Part shown: one piece after another, positions 28,203 to 37,283 of the stretch | How positions within the stretch are numbered: the stretch's first letter is position 1 | Layout of the letters: each line of letters opens with the position of its first letter | Made by a program: the position numbers and the translations under genes | Notes under the pieces: generated by a model | Seen by the model: the letters and a program-made list of their open reading frames with translations, nothing else | What the model was told of the DNA's origin: nothing | The model's database searches: none | NCBI GenBank assembly: GCA_001725945.1 | Contig: LRMT01000049.1 | Location: forward strand, 62,001-126,000 | Origin: Cupriavidus sp. UYMMa02A | GTDB lineage: Bacteria > Pseudomonadota > Gammaproteobacteria > Burkholderiales > Burkholderiaceae | DNA length: 64,000 nt | Reading direction: 5' to 3'

Positions 28203-29249
28203 TCAGGCGCTTTCGCGCGCCACGATCGTGTAGTCGATGCGGATGCTTTGCGACTCGGCTCGTTCGCCGGCGTCGCGCGCCTGCAGCGCTGTCAGCAGCG
28301 CCTCGCCGGTGCGTTGGCCGATGCCGTAGGCATCGACCGATACCGTGGTGATGGTGGGGTGGCAGCATGCGGCGACTTCGAAGTTGCCGAAGCCGGCCAC
28401 TGCCATGTCGCCGGGCACGGACAATCCGCGTCGATGGCATTCCATGATGGCGCCGAACGCGGACATGTCGCTGACGCACATCACCGCGTCGGTGTCGGGC
28501 CACTTTTCGAGAAGTGCCGCCATGGCTGGGCCACCGTGGCTCATGGTGATCGGAGATTCGCCGAGCCGGACGACGCGCGGCTCGCCAAGCCCGAGGGCCT
28601 TGAGCTCAGCCTGGTAGCCTTTCAGGCGATCCAGGCCGCGGCGGTCCAGTGCGCTGGCGCCACCCAGGAAGCCGATGCGCTGGTAGCCGCGCTCCGCGAG
28701 ATGCCGGACCATCGCACGCGCGGCGCGCACGTTGGAGAAACCTACGGCCGTGTCGATCGGGTGCGTCGGCAGGTCCCACATTTCAACGACCGGAATCGCG
28801 GAGCGCTCGAGCAGCTTGTAGGTGGCATCGGTGTGCTGCGAACCTGTCAGCGCAACGCAACGCGGCTGGTGGCGCAGCATCGAACGCACCAGCCGTTCTT
28901 CGCGCTCGAGGTCGTAGTCGGTGTCGCCGAGCAGCAGTTGCAGTCCATGCGGTTCGAGTGCATCGGTGAGTCCGCGCACGGTGTCGGAGAAGTTGGAGCT
29001 CGACAGCGACGGCACCAGCACCGCGACGAACTCGGAGCGGCCCGAAGAGAGCGCCCCCGCCGCAGCGTCGGCCACGTAGCCTAGCTGGTCGATGGCCTTG
29101 CAGACTCGCTCGCGTGTCTCGGCGGCCACGCTGTGGCCGGCCAGCACGCGAGACACCGTCATCTTCGATACCCCGGCCAGGCGGGCAACATCGGACATGC
29201 GGGGCGGTCCGGCATGCCGGACGGCGTTGGGACTGGGCATCGGAATCAC
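28203..29249 (-). CDS. LacI/GalR-family regulator of the pentonate cluster
   Basis: A complete 348-residue regulator. The helix-turn-helix MSDVARLAGVSKMTVSRVLA is at residues 18-37, the hinge helix around residues 60-70, followed by a periplasmic-binding-protein-like sensor domain (VAVLVPSLSSSNFSDTVRGL, QRIGFLGGASALDRRGLDRL, DAVMCVSDMSAFGAIMECHR). It lies between the catabolic operon and the divergent transporter gene. GTTACCGGTAAC-like sites flank it on both sides, so it probably represses both units until a sugar acid binds. Confidence 0.88.
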   Translation of the reverse strand: MIPMPSPNAVRHAGPPRMSDVARLAGVSKMTVSRVLAGHSVAAETRERVCKAIDQLGYVADAAAGALSSGRSEFVAVLVPSLSSSNFSDTVRGLTDALEPHGLQLLLGDTDYDLEREERLVRSMLRHQPRCVALTGSQHTDATYKLLERSAIPVVEMWDLPTHPIDTAVGFSNVRAARAMVRHLAERGYQRIGFLGGASALDRRGLDRLKGYQAELKALGLGEPRVVRLGESPITMSHGGPAMAALLEKWPDTDAVMCVSDMSAFGAIMECHRRGLSVPGDMAVAGFGNFEVAACCHPTITTVSVDAYGIGQRTGEALLTALQARDAGERAESQSIRIDYTIVARESA

Positions 29250-29400
29250 GATCGGGAAGGCCGTAAAGGCGACATCATACCGGTGCGGCGCATCGTGCAG
29301 ATCAAGTGCGGCGTTTGCCTGCGCACTGCCGTCGGCACTAGGGAAACCCCTTGTTCGTCGGGACTTGAACTCGAATCACCTGCCATGCTACCTTCGGGTC

Positions 29401-29478
29401 TGTTACCGGTATCAAAGCCGGTTGCTCCCCGTCGCCCCGCCGGCGGATTTTTTTGGTCGCGAGATGTTATCGGTAACA
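29401..29478. promoter_or_regulatory. LacI-type operators O2 and O3 before the transporter gene
   Basis: TGTTACCGGTATCA (29401-29414) and TGTTATCGGTAACA (29465-29478) are near-palindromes matching O1 at 28046. Their centres are 64 bp apart, close to six helical turns, which would allow cooperative binding or a short loop. The transporter starts 59 bases after O3. Confidence 0.75.
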
Positions 29479-29536
29479 AAGACGATAAAAGCGCCCGCCG
29501 GTACGAAGAAGACCTACATATACAGGAGACAAGCTG

Positions 29537-30881
29537 ATGTCATCCATCACGCAGACCGCTGCCGTGCCGGCCGCGGCCGACTCGACCGAAGATGCCCTCT
29601 ACCGCAAGGTCATGCGGCGCATCCTGCCATTGCTGCTGCTGTGCTACGTCGTGGCTTATCTGGACCGCGTCAACGTGGCTTCGCCAAGCTGCAAATGCTC
29701 GATGACCTGAGCCTCAGCGACAGCGTCTATGCCCTAGGCGCCAGCATTTTCTTCTGGGGCTATTTTCTGTTCGAGATGCCCAGCAACCTGTTGTTGCACC
29801 GCTACGGCGCACGCTTCTGGATCGCGCGGATCATGATCACGTGGGGCATCGTGTCATCGTCGATGGCTTTCATCGTGCCGCTCGCGCAGTTCTTCCACGT
29901 GCAGACGTCGACCATGTTCTACACGTTGCGCTTCCTGCTGGGCCTGTGCGAAGCCGGTTTTTCCCGGGCGTCATTTTGTACATGAACTACTGGTTCCCGG
30001 CACGCCGACAGAGTGTAGCCATGTCCGGCTTTCTGGTGGCGATCCCGCTGAGCCTGACGCTGGGCAGCGTGGTTTCCGGCTGGCTGATGGAGCAGACGCA
30101 CGGCCTGTCCGGCATGAGCGGCTGGCAATGGATGCTGCTGCTCGAAGGCCTGCCGTCGATCGTGGTGGCGTTCGTCGTGCTGGCCTTCCTCGGCGATGGC
30201 CCGCAGTCGGCGAAGTGGCTGTCCGCGCAGGAAAAGGCGGTGCTGTCGCGGAACCTCGAACGCGAGGCCGCGCACAAGTCGCACAGTGTCAGCGCCGCGC
30301 TGCGCAGTCCGCGCGTCTGGCTGCTGACCTTTATCCTGCTCACGTTCAACACCGGCTTCTATGGCCTGGCCTTCTGGCTGCCGTCGATCATCCGCGCGTC
30401 GGGCGTGCAAAGCCCGCTGCATATCGGCCTGCTCACCGCTATTCCGTACCTGACAGCGATCTTCGCGATGGTGTGGAACGCATCGCACTCGCGCAAGACC
30501 GGCGAGCGCCGCCTGCACGCGGCAATTCCCGCGCTTATTGGAGGCGTCTGCCTGATCCTGAGCGCGGCGTGCGCGCAGAACGTGGCGCTGTCGATCCTGT
30601 TCCTGACCATTGCCACCTGCGGCATTCTGGCGCTGATGCCGATCTACTGGACGTTCCCGGGACAGATCCTGTCCGGCACGGCCGCGGCCGCCGGAATTGC
30701 ACTGATCAACTCGGTGGGTAACCTGTCCGGCTTCACGGGCTCGATGATTACCGGCATCGCCAAGGAAATGACCGGCAACATCAACAACGGGACCTACGCG
30801 CTGGGCGCCTGCCTGCTGGTCAGTTGCGCGCTGATTGCGCTGATTCCGCGCGGCATCCTCAATCCGCCTGCCGAGCAGTAA
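29537..30881 (+). CDS. MFS sugar-acid transporter, ACS family (two frameshifts)
   Basis: About 448 residues starting MSSITQTAAVPAAADSTEDA, with GGAGAC eight bases upstream. TM1 ends LDRVNVGFAKLQM, the hallmark of the anion:cation symporter group (tartrate, galactonate, phthalate carriers). RFLLGLCEAGFFPGVILYMN and GWQWMLLLEGLPSIVVAFVV follow. Losses of one G near 29682 and one T near 29957 disrupt the frame. It is divergent from the catabolic operon and controlled by the same operators, so it probably imports the pentonate that the dehydratase uses. Confidence 0.85.
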
Positions 30882-31333
30882 GTGCCAACGGGCCGTCACA
30901 CCGTGCGGCCCGCAGCAGCGCGAGATCGCGAAAGCGGTCCACGGCGGTAAGGGGGTGATCTCGTCGTTCCACAACGCCACCACCGGTTCGACGCAGCTGT
31001 CCAGATTGAAGCGCTGCACCCGCGCCGCTCGGCCGAGCCAAGCTGCGCCGCGGTGCGTTGAGGAAGCACTGACAGGTAGCAGGGAGTAATTCGGTCGCTT
31101 GGAGACCAAGCCGGTCATCGAGAATGGAAAGGCCAATGACTCAAACTGGCCGAACTCGGAAGTCCGTCGTGGGTCGGTGATCCGTTGGCCCTCTTGCGCC
31201 GCGGAACTTCCTCAATCGACCAAAGACGAACTTCGTTCCAGCTCGCCAGACGGCCGGAAAGCCGGCATACAAGGGGTTAGGCGGCTGGCTGCCTGCGCGG
31301 TGATTGTCGTGCGCGCGATCGAGCTGCCCGCCC
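30882..31333. other. Stretch without identified gene
   Basis: About 450 bases. A minus-strand frame contains FNLDSCVEPVVALWNDEITP, which could be a regulator or enzyme remnant, but I cannot assign it. Confidence 0.3.
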
Positions 31334-31620
31334 TTAGCCGAGTTGCTCGGCAAGCCCGACGATGATGCCCTCAGGCCCGCGAATATAGGCGAGCCGGTAC
31401 GATTTCTCGTACTGCATCTGGCCAATGAGTTCTGCGCCATGGGCCTGCATCCGCGCAACGACAACATCGATGTCATCGACGGCAAACATGATGGGACGAA
31501 GACCCAAAGCGTTCACTGGCGTGTCCACGGGCCCAAACCTGCCTGCGTTTGGCGTGTGGAATTTGTCCCGTTAATTTCCTGCCCATCGGGAGTCCGCAGC
31601 ATCGGCCGGGAAAAGCCATA
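31334..31620 (-). pseudogene. VOC (glyoxalase/bleomycin-resistance) family remnant
   Basis: The C-terminal half NALGLRPIMFAVDDIDVVVA-RMQAHGAELIG followed by YRLAYIRGPEGIIVGLAEQL is a typical second beta-alpha-beta-beta-beta module of a vicinal-oxygen-chelate protein. The conserved metal-ligand glutamate is in PEGI. The preceding piece (MLRTPDGQEINGT...) is joined by a one-base frame change near 31530 and is atypical, so the N-terminal module is missing or scrambled. Confidence 0.6.
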
Positions 31621-31861
31621 GGTCGACCCATGCCCGGTTGGCGCTTCCCGAGTCGCATGCCTCACTGCACCTCCCGAGTGTCCGTTTTGGTGAATCTCCA
31701 AATTCAAAATATTTGAACAACATATCAGCGAATCGATCACTTTTAGCAAAGCTATCGCCCCTATAGTTCTGCACATGGAAGACGCAGCAGCACAAATAAC
31801 CAAAGCAGCGCCGCCAGACAGAAGCTCAAAATCATTGAATCAACATATATCGGAGAACATT

Positions 31862-32560
31862 ATGTCGAACGCCAAACTGGAAGTCCTGACCCCGCAAAAC
31901 AGCCAGATTATCTTCATCGACCATCAGCCGCAGATGGCCTTCGGCGTGCAGTCGATGGACCGCCAGACCATGAAGAACAACGTAGTCGGCCTGGCCAAGG
32001 CGGCCAAGATCTTCGACATCCCGACCACCATCACCACGGTCGAGTCTGACTCGTTCTCGGGCTATACCTACCCCGAACTGCTCGACGTGTTCCCGGGCAA
32101 GCAGACGCTCGAACGCACCTCGATGAACTCGTGGGACGACCAGAAGGTGCGCGACGCGCTGGCCGCCAACGGCCGCAAGAAGGTGATCGTCGCCGGCCTG
32201 TGGACCGAGGTCTGCAACACCACGTTCGCGCTGTGCGCGATGCTCGAAGGCAACTACGAGATCTACATGGTGGCCGACGCCTCGGGCGGCACCACCAAGG
32301 AAGCACACGACTACGCGATGCAGCGCATGGTGCAGGCCGGCGTGGTGCCGGTGACCTGGCAGCAGGTGCTGCTTGAATGGCAGCGCGACTGGAAGAACCG
32401 TGACACGTACGACGCGGTGATGAAGGTAGCCAAGGAACACTCGGGTGCCTATGGCATGGGCGTGGACTACGCCTACACCATGGTCCACAAGGCCGAGCAG
32501 CGCACCGCCACGAAGCACGAGTCGCTGGCTCCGGTTCATGCACAGGTGATCGAGCGGTAA
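31862..32560 (+). CDS. Cysteine hydrolase of the isochorismatase family
   Basis: A complete 232-residue protein with a GGAG ribosome-binding site. The triad residues are visible: Asp in IIFIDHQPQMAFG (~residue 20), Lys in the GRKKVIVAGLW strand and the nucleophile Cys in WTEVCNTTFALCAML (~120). It is closest in style to YcaC-like hydrolases. The substrate is unknown; it is not obviously tied to the pentonate cluster. An N-terminal fragment of a second, related hydrolase follows at 32834. Confidence 0.85.
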   Translation: MSNAKLEVLTPQNSQIIFIDHQPQMAFGVQSMDRQTMKNNVVGLAKAAKIFDIPTTITTVESDSFSGYTYPELLDVFPGKQTLERTSMNSWDDQKVRDALAANGRKKVIVAGLWTEVCNTTFALCAMLEGNYEIYMVADASGGTTKEAHDYAMQRMVQAGVVPVTWQQVLLEWQRDWKNRDTYDAVMKVAKEHSGAYGMGVDYAYTMVHKAEQRTATKHESLAPVHAQVIER

Positions 32561-32645
32561 TTCTGCATTCGCGGCCTGGACGTTCTATAGGACGTACAGT
32601 CATTTCAGAAACCGGGCCAACTGCCTACTTCAATCCCGACTGACG

Positions 32646-32819
32646 ATGAAGAGCGTAAAGAAGTTTGCCAGCAAGTGGGAGCTCGCTGCATTTGCGTTTG
32701 CGAGCGGATTCTTGAGGCATGCCCATACGTCATCCTCTCTCGGCATCCTCGCCGGCTCGCTGGCGGTGGGCGGATTGGTGGCAGGCCGCGGCTTGAAGCA
32801 AGATCGCGGCCTCAAATGA
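32646..32819 (+). CDS. Small glycine-rich, possibly membrane-associated protein (57 aa)
   Basis: The frame MKSVKKFASKWELAAFAFAS... has a basic N terminus, a hydrophobic glycine/alanine-rich stretch SSLGILAGSLAVGGLVAG and a basic tail. The composition suggests one membrane helix. It ends 14 bases before the ATG of the hydrolase fragment, and AGGAGAA between them could serve that gene. No strong ribosome-binding site precedes the 57-aa frame itself. Confidence 0.45.
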   Translation: MKSVKKFASKWELAAFAFASGFLRHAHTSSSLGILAGSLAVGGLVAGRGLKQDRGLK

Positions 32820-32833
32820 ACAGGAGAACTCCC

Positions 32834-33080
32834 ATGTCCAACTACCGTTGCTCGAACCCGCGGATTGTGCATTGATCCTCGTTGATGAACAGGCGGGCCT
32901 TGCGTTCGCCGCGGGTTCTCAAGACCCCCAGATTCTGCGCAGCAATGGCCTTGCGCTCGCGAAGACGGCGGGTCGCTTGACTTGCCGGTTGTGGTCTCCA
33001 CTTCAGCCTCGAAGGTCTACAGCGGCCCATTGATGCCGGCTTTTCGGGAAGTGCTGCCAAACGTCAGAAGCAGCGGATCG
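32834..33080 (+). pseudogene. N-terminal fragment of a second isochorismatase-family hydrolase
   Basis: From ATG 32834, preceded by AGGAGAA, the sequence reads MSNYR-LLEPADCALILVDEQAGLAF-...-LPVVVSTSASKVYSGPLMPA. This is the first ~80 residues of a cysteine hydrolase with the Asp in LVDEQ. Two one-base losses (near 32847 and 32977) break the frame. After about 33080 the sequence passes into an H-NS remnant, so the catalytic Lys and Cys are gone. Confidence 0.6.
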
Positions 33081-33121
33081 CGTCCGCCCGCTCAGTTTTA
33101 CTGTCATCGCTGTTGTCACTG

Positions 33122-33330
33122 CGATCCCGGCGCAGATGGCCGACTACGGGCTGACCCCGGAAGACCTGGACGCGGCGGATTGCTTCGCGCCGCCGCCACC
33201 GCCCCCACCACCGGCGGTCTGCTACGGCAACGCGGAAGGGCTGACCTGGGACGGGCAGGGCGAGATGCCGTCGTGGCTCAAACAGGCGGTCAATGCGGGG
33301 CAGAGCGTGGAGTTGTACAGGGTAGGGTAG
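33122..33330 (+). pseudogene. Remnant of a proline-linker H-NS gene (c)
   Basis: MADYGLTPEDLDAADCFAPP, an eight-proline linker and CYGNAEGLTWDGQGEMPSWL followed by KQAVNAGQSVELYRVG form the second half of an H-NS-type protein in one frame, ending at TAG 33328-33330. The coiled-coil N terminus is missing: the sequence before the methionine joins a broken hydrolase gene. It could express a 64-residue DNA-binding fragment. Two related pieces lie at 17589 and 20700. Confidence 0.65.
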
Positions 33331-33558
33331 CGCCAGCGGTTGTCCCAGATTGGCAGGGGCCTCGTTTTAGAGCGTCATGGCAGATCCCGTACGGGGATGC
33401 TCTGATCTCGGCCGTGATTGTTGCGTAACGGGAAACCGTTTATTGCTGAGTTCGCTCTTTGCCACTCTGGGGAAAACCCTTATCTTTCAATCCATGCGAT
33501 ACCGCAACGCAGCAACTCCATAACAGCCGGGTCGCTCCAAAAAAAGAAAAGGGAAATC

Positions 33559-33813
33559 ATGAACGCCACCCGCTACGCCTTGATCGTCATCACAGCCATC
33601 GCCGCCGCCTTGTCGGCTGCCCCGGTTCTGGCTAACGGCACAAAGTTTGATCCCTACACTGCCGGTGCTCGGGCTGCGAAGTACGACATCTACGTCGACG
33701 GCACCAAGGCTGGCAAATTCAACCCCTACGCCGATGGCGCGAAGGCGGGCAAATTCGATGTCAACTCCGACGGTGCCCGCTACGAGTTCTCGACCGACCA
33801 CATGCCGCTCTGA
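33559..33813 (+). CDS. Small secreted protein with internal repeats (84 aa)
   Basis: A clear signal peptide (MNATRYALIVITAIAAALSA-APVLA, cleavage after residue ~25) is followed by four imperfect 12-14-residue units of the form (G/A)xKFDPYxxGARA: NGTKFDPYTAGARA, AKYDIYVDGTKA, GKFNPYADGAKA and GKFDVNSDGARY. AAGGGAAA precedes the ATG. A strong terminator follows at 33853. The units are rich in Tyr, Asp and Gly; surface binding is possible, but the function is unknown. Confidence 0.75.
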   Translation: MNATRYALIVITAIAAALSAAPVLANGTKFDPYTAGARAAKYDIYVDGTKAGKFNPYADGAKAGKFDVNSDGARYEFSTDHMPL

Positions 33814-33852
33814 GGCAGCGAGCCCCGGAAATCGGGGGCATCTAGATACGAC

Positions 33853-33887
33853 AAAGGGTTACAAGGCTCGCGCCTGTAACCCTTTTT
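33853..33887 (+). terminator. Rho-independent terminator
   Basis: AAAGGGTTACAAGGC and GCCTGTAACCCTTT can pair almost perfectly and are followed by a T-run. It lies 40 bases after the repeat-protein gene. Confidence 0.85.
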
Positions 33888-34059
33888 CCTTTCCTGTCGT
33901 GGTGGACTCGGCTTTGGCATCGGCGAGCTAAGCTCTGGGATACAGAAAGGCCTGCGACCAAAGATTCCCACGTATGCGCTGCACCGCATACGTGGGAATC
34001 ACGGGCCAACCTTCAACATCAGCTTGACCGGATTTCCGGTCATTACGGAGTATCTGCCA

Positions 34060-34710
34060 ATGGTAAATCGAACAGTCATCATCGCAGGCGCCACCGGCTT
34101 GGTTGGCAGAGAGATTCTCAATGGCTTGTTGGCCGACGAAACGGTGGCCAAGGTACACAGCCTCGGCCGCAGGACACTTGGGATTCAGCATCCCAAACTC
34201 ACAGCCCATGTCGTCGACTTTGCCGCCCTACCTTCCCTGCCGGCTGCAGACGAGCTGTACCTTGCGCTTGGGACAACGATCAAGGTCGCCGGCAGCCAAG
34301 CTGCTTTCCTGGCTATCGACTACGATGCCAATCTGGCGGTGGCAAAGGCGGCATTGATCGCTGGCGTCAAGAAGTTGGGCTTGGTGAGCGCGATGGGAGC
34401 CGACTCCGACTCGAAAGTTTTCTACAGTCGCGTGAAGGGGAGTCTCGAGAACGCGTTGACACTAATGCCGTTTGAAGGACTGGTCATTTCGCGTCCGTCT
34501 CTCCTTGTTGGGAATCGGGAGGCTGTAGGGCAGTCGAAGCGGTGGGGAGAGCAGCTTGGATTTGCGTTCAGCAAAGCAGTCGGCTTTCTAATTCCCTCGA
34601 ACTACAAGCCAATCGAGGCTGCTGACGTTGCAAAAGCTTTGCTGATTGAGGTGCCTCGAGCTACGGGCAAGACGGTTATGCTATCCGGGTCGATATGCTC
34701 CACGAAGTGA
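34060..34710 (+). CDS. NAD(P)-binding oxidoreductase, atypical SDR (HTATIP2-like)
   Basis: A complete 216-residue protein. The Rossmann motif GATGLVGREILNGL is at residues 9-22, the second strand carries VHSLGRRTL, and LGLVSAMGADSDSKVFYSRV-KGSLE contains the Y-x-x-x-K pair (YSRVK). It resembles the short atypical SDR group around human HTATIP2/CC3. The substrate is unknown. The ATG at 34060 is preferred to an upstream frame because it sits right before the dinucleotide-binding strand. Confidence 0.75.
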   Translation: MVNRTVIIAGATGLVGREILNGLLADETVAKVHSLGRRTLGIQHPKLTAHVVDFAALPSLPAADELYLALGTTIKVAGSQAAFLAIDYDANLAVAKAALIAGVKKLGLVSAMGADSDSKVFYSRVKGSLENALTLMPFEGLVISRPSLLVGNREAVGQSKRWGEQLGFAFSKAVGFLIPSNYKPIEAADVAKALLIEVPRATGKTVMLSGSICSTK

Positions 34711-34954
34711 TTTGCCGCTTTGCGTCCGCGAATAAGTCGTCATTGCGCAGGAACGCGCCGAGACCAGCGACAGAACTGGCGGCGACGTGCCAGAAGGCGC
34801 GCGACGCCACGGAAAACGCCCGCAGGTCTGGGGCTCGAACGCTGCGGCCGACAGTAGGGCAATGTAATAGGGACGCTGCTCCATCTTGAAGAACGCATCC
34901 TGGGAATCTGGACGCTGGGGCCAGCCCCGAGGAGGGCCAAACTCCTTGGCAAGC
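34711..34954. other. Stretch without identified gene
   Basis: About 240 bases between the oxidoreductase and the livG fragment. Short minus-strand frames show nothing recognisable. Confidence 0.3.
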
Positions 34955-35173
34955 TCGAAGGAGTTCAGCGAGATCATGCAGCTCATCCGACGCCTGCATC
35001 GCGACAACCATTTCACCATTGTGTTGATCGAGCATGACATGCGCGTGGTCTTCCATCTTGCCGATCGGGTCATGGTGCTCGACCAGGGCAGCCTTCTCGC
35101 CGAGGGTACGCCCACGGAGATCATCGCCGGCAATGAAGCCGTCCAGACGGCCTACCTGGGTAGCGCAGCGTGA
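34955..35173 (+). pseudogene. livG: C-terminal fragment of LivG (branched-chain amino-acid ABC ATPase)
   Basis: IMQLIRRLHRDNHFTIVLIE-HDMRVVFHLADRVMVLDQGS followed by LLAEGTPTEIIAGNEAVQTA is the end of LivG, including the switch histidine in IEHDM. Walker A, the signature motif and Walker B are missing. The stop overlaps the livF start by four bases (GTGA), the usual livG-livF arrangement. Confidence 0.7.
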
Positions 35174-35952
35174 GTGCGGCGCTGACCGCCGAAGGCCTCC
35201 ATACCTACTACGGCATGAGTCATATTCTGCATGGCGTCAGCTGGAGGTGGCGGAAGGCCGCATGACGACATTGCTTGGCCGCAACGGGGCCGGCAAGACC
35301 ACGACGCTGCGTACCCTGATGGGCCTGCCCCCCGCGCGCCAAGGGCGCGTGACGATCTTGGGGACGGATGCCACGCGTTTGCCGACATTCCGGATCGCCG
35401 CGCTGGGCGTCGGCTATGTTCCAGAAGGGCGAAGGGATCTTTGCCAATCTCGGTGTGGAAGAAAACCTGAAGGTGCCGCTGGAGCGCAGCGGCCCCTGGA
35501 CGATTGCGCGGATCTACGAGCTGTTTCCGCGCCTGGCCGAGCGCAAGCTCAGCCGCGGGGGCCAGCTCTCCGGTGGCGAGCAGGAGATGCTGTCCGATCA
35601 GAGGGGCCAGCCCCTGCGAGGGCTCATCGAGAATGAGCAGTCGGGGATTGAGCAGGAGCGCTCGGCCGATGGGTGCGGGAGGTATTCCGCGTCGTTTCGC
35701 AGATGCGCAATGAGGGGATTTCGGTGCTGGTAGAGCAGAACGCGCGCATGAGTCTTGAGATTGCCGATCATGCTACGTGCTGGACGATGGCGCCATCGTT
35801 TATTCGGGAAGCGCACGCGAGCTTGCCGCCGATGAGAGCCGGATCCGGGCGCTGACGGCGCTAGCGCGGCCGAAGCGCGCGCTGTCACCACTCACGCATC
35901 GCTTGCCAGGGCAAGGCACAAGACCCAGTCAATCAACTCAGCGGCGACGCTG
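35170..35952 (+). pseudogene. livF: LivF ABC ATPase with an inverted internal segment
   Basis: The frame starts VSAALTAEGLHTYYGMSHIL at GTG 35170. Walker A (LLGRNGAGKTTTLRTLMG), the Q-loop region (ALGVGYVPEG), the signature LSGGEQEML and the end ISVLVEQNARMSLEIADHA-YVLDDG are present. Between them, 35597-35670 makes no sense forward, but its reverse complement reads IGRALLLNPRLLILDEPSQG-LAPLI, exactly the missing Walker B/D-loop segment. Single-base losses near 35245, 35438 and 35776 add frame changes. LivF powers import of branched-chain amino acids or related compounds. With the inversion the ATPase lacks its catalytic glutamate and cannot work. Confidence 0.8.
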
Positions 35953-35964
35953 ATATGAAAGACC

Positions 35965-36608
35965 TCACACGGTACCGGTGATCTCGCCATTCTCAACTCG
36001 CACCCGTTGGCCCACCCCTACATCGGGCCGCTGATGATAGGTGACGACACGGGTCGAGCCGTCTTCCATGCGGACGCGCACCTGATACTCGGTGTCACTG
36101 CGCACGCGCTGCTCGACCATATTGCCGGCCACCCCGCCACCAAGGCGCCGAGGACGGTTGCCACGGTGCGGCCATTGCCCCCACCTATCTGGTGACCAAG
36201 CAGGCCGCCTGCGACAGCGCCACCGACCGCGCCCAGCCCGGTGGCCTGGCCCTCCTGGGTGATTGGCGTGACGGATTCGACCGTGCCGACATTTCGGTTG
36301 ATGGCGACTCGCTGTTGCCGGCCAGCAAGGTAGCTCGGCTCGGCATGGGTAGGATGAGAAATCGTACGGATGTGCGGCCGAGCGACGGCCTGAGCAGCAG
36401 GTTGGACCGCGCCCAGAGCGGGCAACATATTGGGCGCTGTTGCAGCCTGGGATACCGGCGCTGGCATAGGGACTCCATCGTTGCCGTGGGCCTTAGGCAA
36501 GATGCCCGTCATCGCGGCCACGCCGACCAGGCTGACGAGAATCACGGCGCCAGCTGCGGTCGCGAGGAGCGGATGCAGGCGATTCGACTGTTGGCTCGGG
36601 TTTTCCAT
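35965..36608 (-). CDS. Glycine-zipper 2TM (SlyB-like) envelope protein (one frameshift)
   Basis: From ATG 36608, with GGAGG seven bases upstream, the protein starts MENPSQQSNRLHPLLATAAG with one membrane anchor (ILVSLVGVAAMTG). A proline/alanine-rich stalk follows, then a glycine zipper GLGAVGGAVAGGLLGHQIGG-GNGRTVATVLGAL. Loss of one G near 36138 shifts the frame; restored, the end is NMVEQRVRSDTEYQVRVRME and VGQRVRVENGEITGTV, the usual C-terminal SH3-like part. Length is ~214 residues. Such proteins sit in the envelope and are linked to cell-wall or stress homeostasis. Confidence 0.75.
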
Positions 36609-36839
36609 CTCAACCTCCGTAGAAGTATTGCGTTGTTCTTGGAGGCAAGTGTGGGCTATGGATGCAGACGGGGAGGTATCCGCTTGTAACAAGATGCGAA
36701 GCGGCAACACGCCCTATTCGTGTGAAGTAACATGGGCGGCGCTTAAGCTCGACTGCAAAGTCTTGCCCCGTGCGGTTGCACGCTTGGACTACCGGGAATT
36801 TGCACATCCGCGGCGGTGGCAATTCTTACCGATGCTTAC

Positions 36840-37181
36840 AATGCGCCGGCCAGTCGAGAGCCATGCCCGGTAGTGAAGCAGATCCGGTCTCGGCCAGCGG
36901 CGGCTGCGTCATTCTTGCCGCGTTTGCCGGAGATCCGGTAAGGCGCGACCAGTCTCGGCGACATCAGCTTTGACCTTGTGTCCGTGCTGGCGAAACAGCC
37001 GCGCCCAGTAATGCGCGCCAGAACAAGCTTCCATGCCAATCGGGCAAGGCGGCAACTGCGCAATCAGTGGCACCAGCTGATCGCGTGATACCTTCGGCTT
37101 GACCAGCATGCCGGCCTCGTCACGCCATGAATGGCGAACACGTTCTTGGCGAGATCAATTCCAACGGTAACGATAGCCATG
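36840..37181 (-). mobile_element. IS110-family transposase, N-terminal remnant
   Basis: From ATG 37181 the sequence reads MAIVTVGIDLAKNVFAIHGV, then GMLVKPKVSRDQLVPLIAQL, EACSGAHYWARLFRQHGHKV and LMSPRLVAPYRISGKRGKND. This is the RuvC-like DEDD domain of IS110 transposases with the first Asp in GIDLAK and the Glu in MEACSG. Frame changes occur near 37125 and 36970. The element ends abruptly near 36840. Confidence 0.75.
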
Positions 37182-37283
37182 GACTTACCCTTCGTTGGTT
37201 GTGATGCAGCTTCGACATGTCATCATGGCACGTCGGTGCCAACTGGCGGCTTCCGCCGCAACCTCGGGAGGGGGAGGTCCCTT
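37156..37283. repeat. IS110 5'-end sequence, left arm of a 4.3-kb inverted pair
   Basis: About 130 bases here, including GGTTGTGATGCAGCTTCGAC and TGCCAACTGGCGGCTTCCGC, recur in reverse orientation at 41458-41606 with few differences. It is the 5' non-coding end of the IS110 element. The two copies bracket bcsA and bcsZ. Confidence 0.8.

Noticed and set aside
29919..31136. Minus-strand open frame of 405 codons across the MFS transporter
   Set aside because: Antisense shadow of the ACS-family transporter, low-complexity R/A/Q/H composition, no ribosome-binding site.
35598..35891. Minus-strand gene suggested by the Walker B-like reading inside livF
   Set aside because: Only the 74-bp inverted block encodes sense on the minus strand; the rest of that strand is antisense to LivF and in a different frame.
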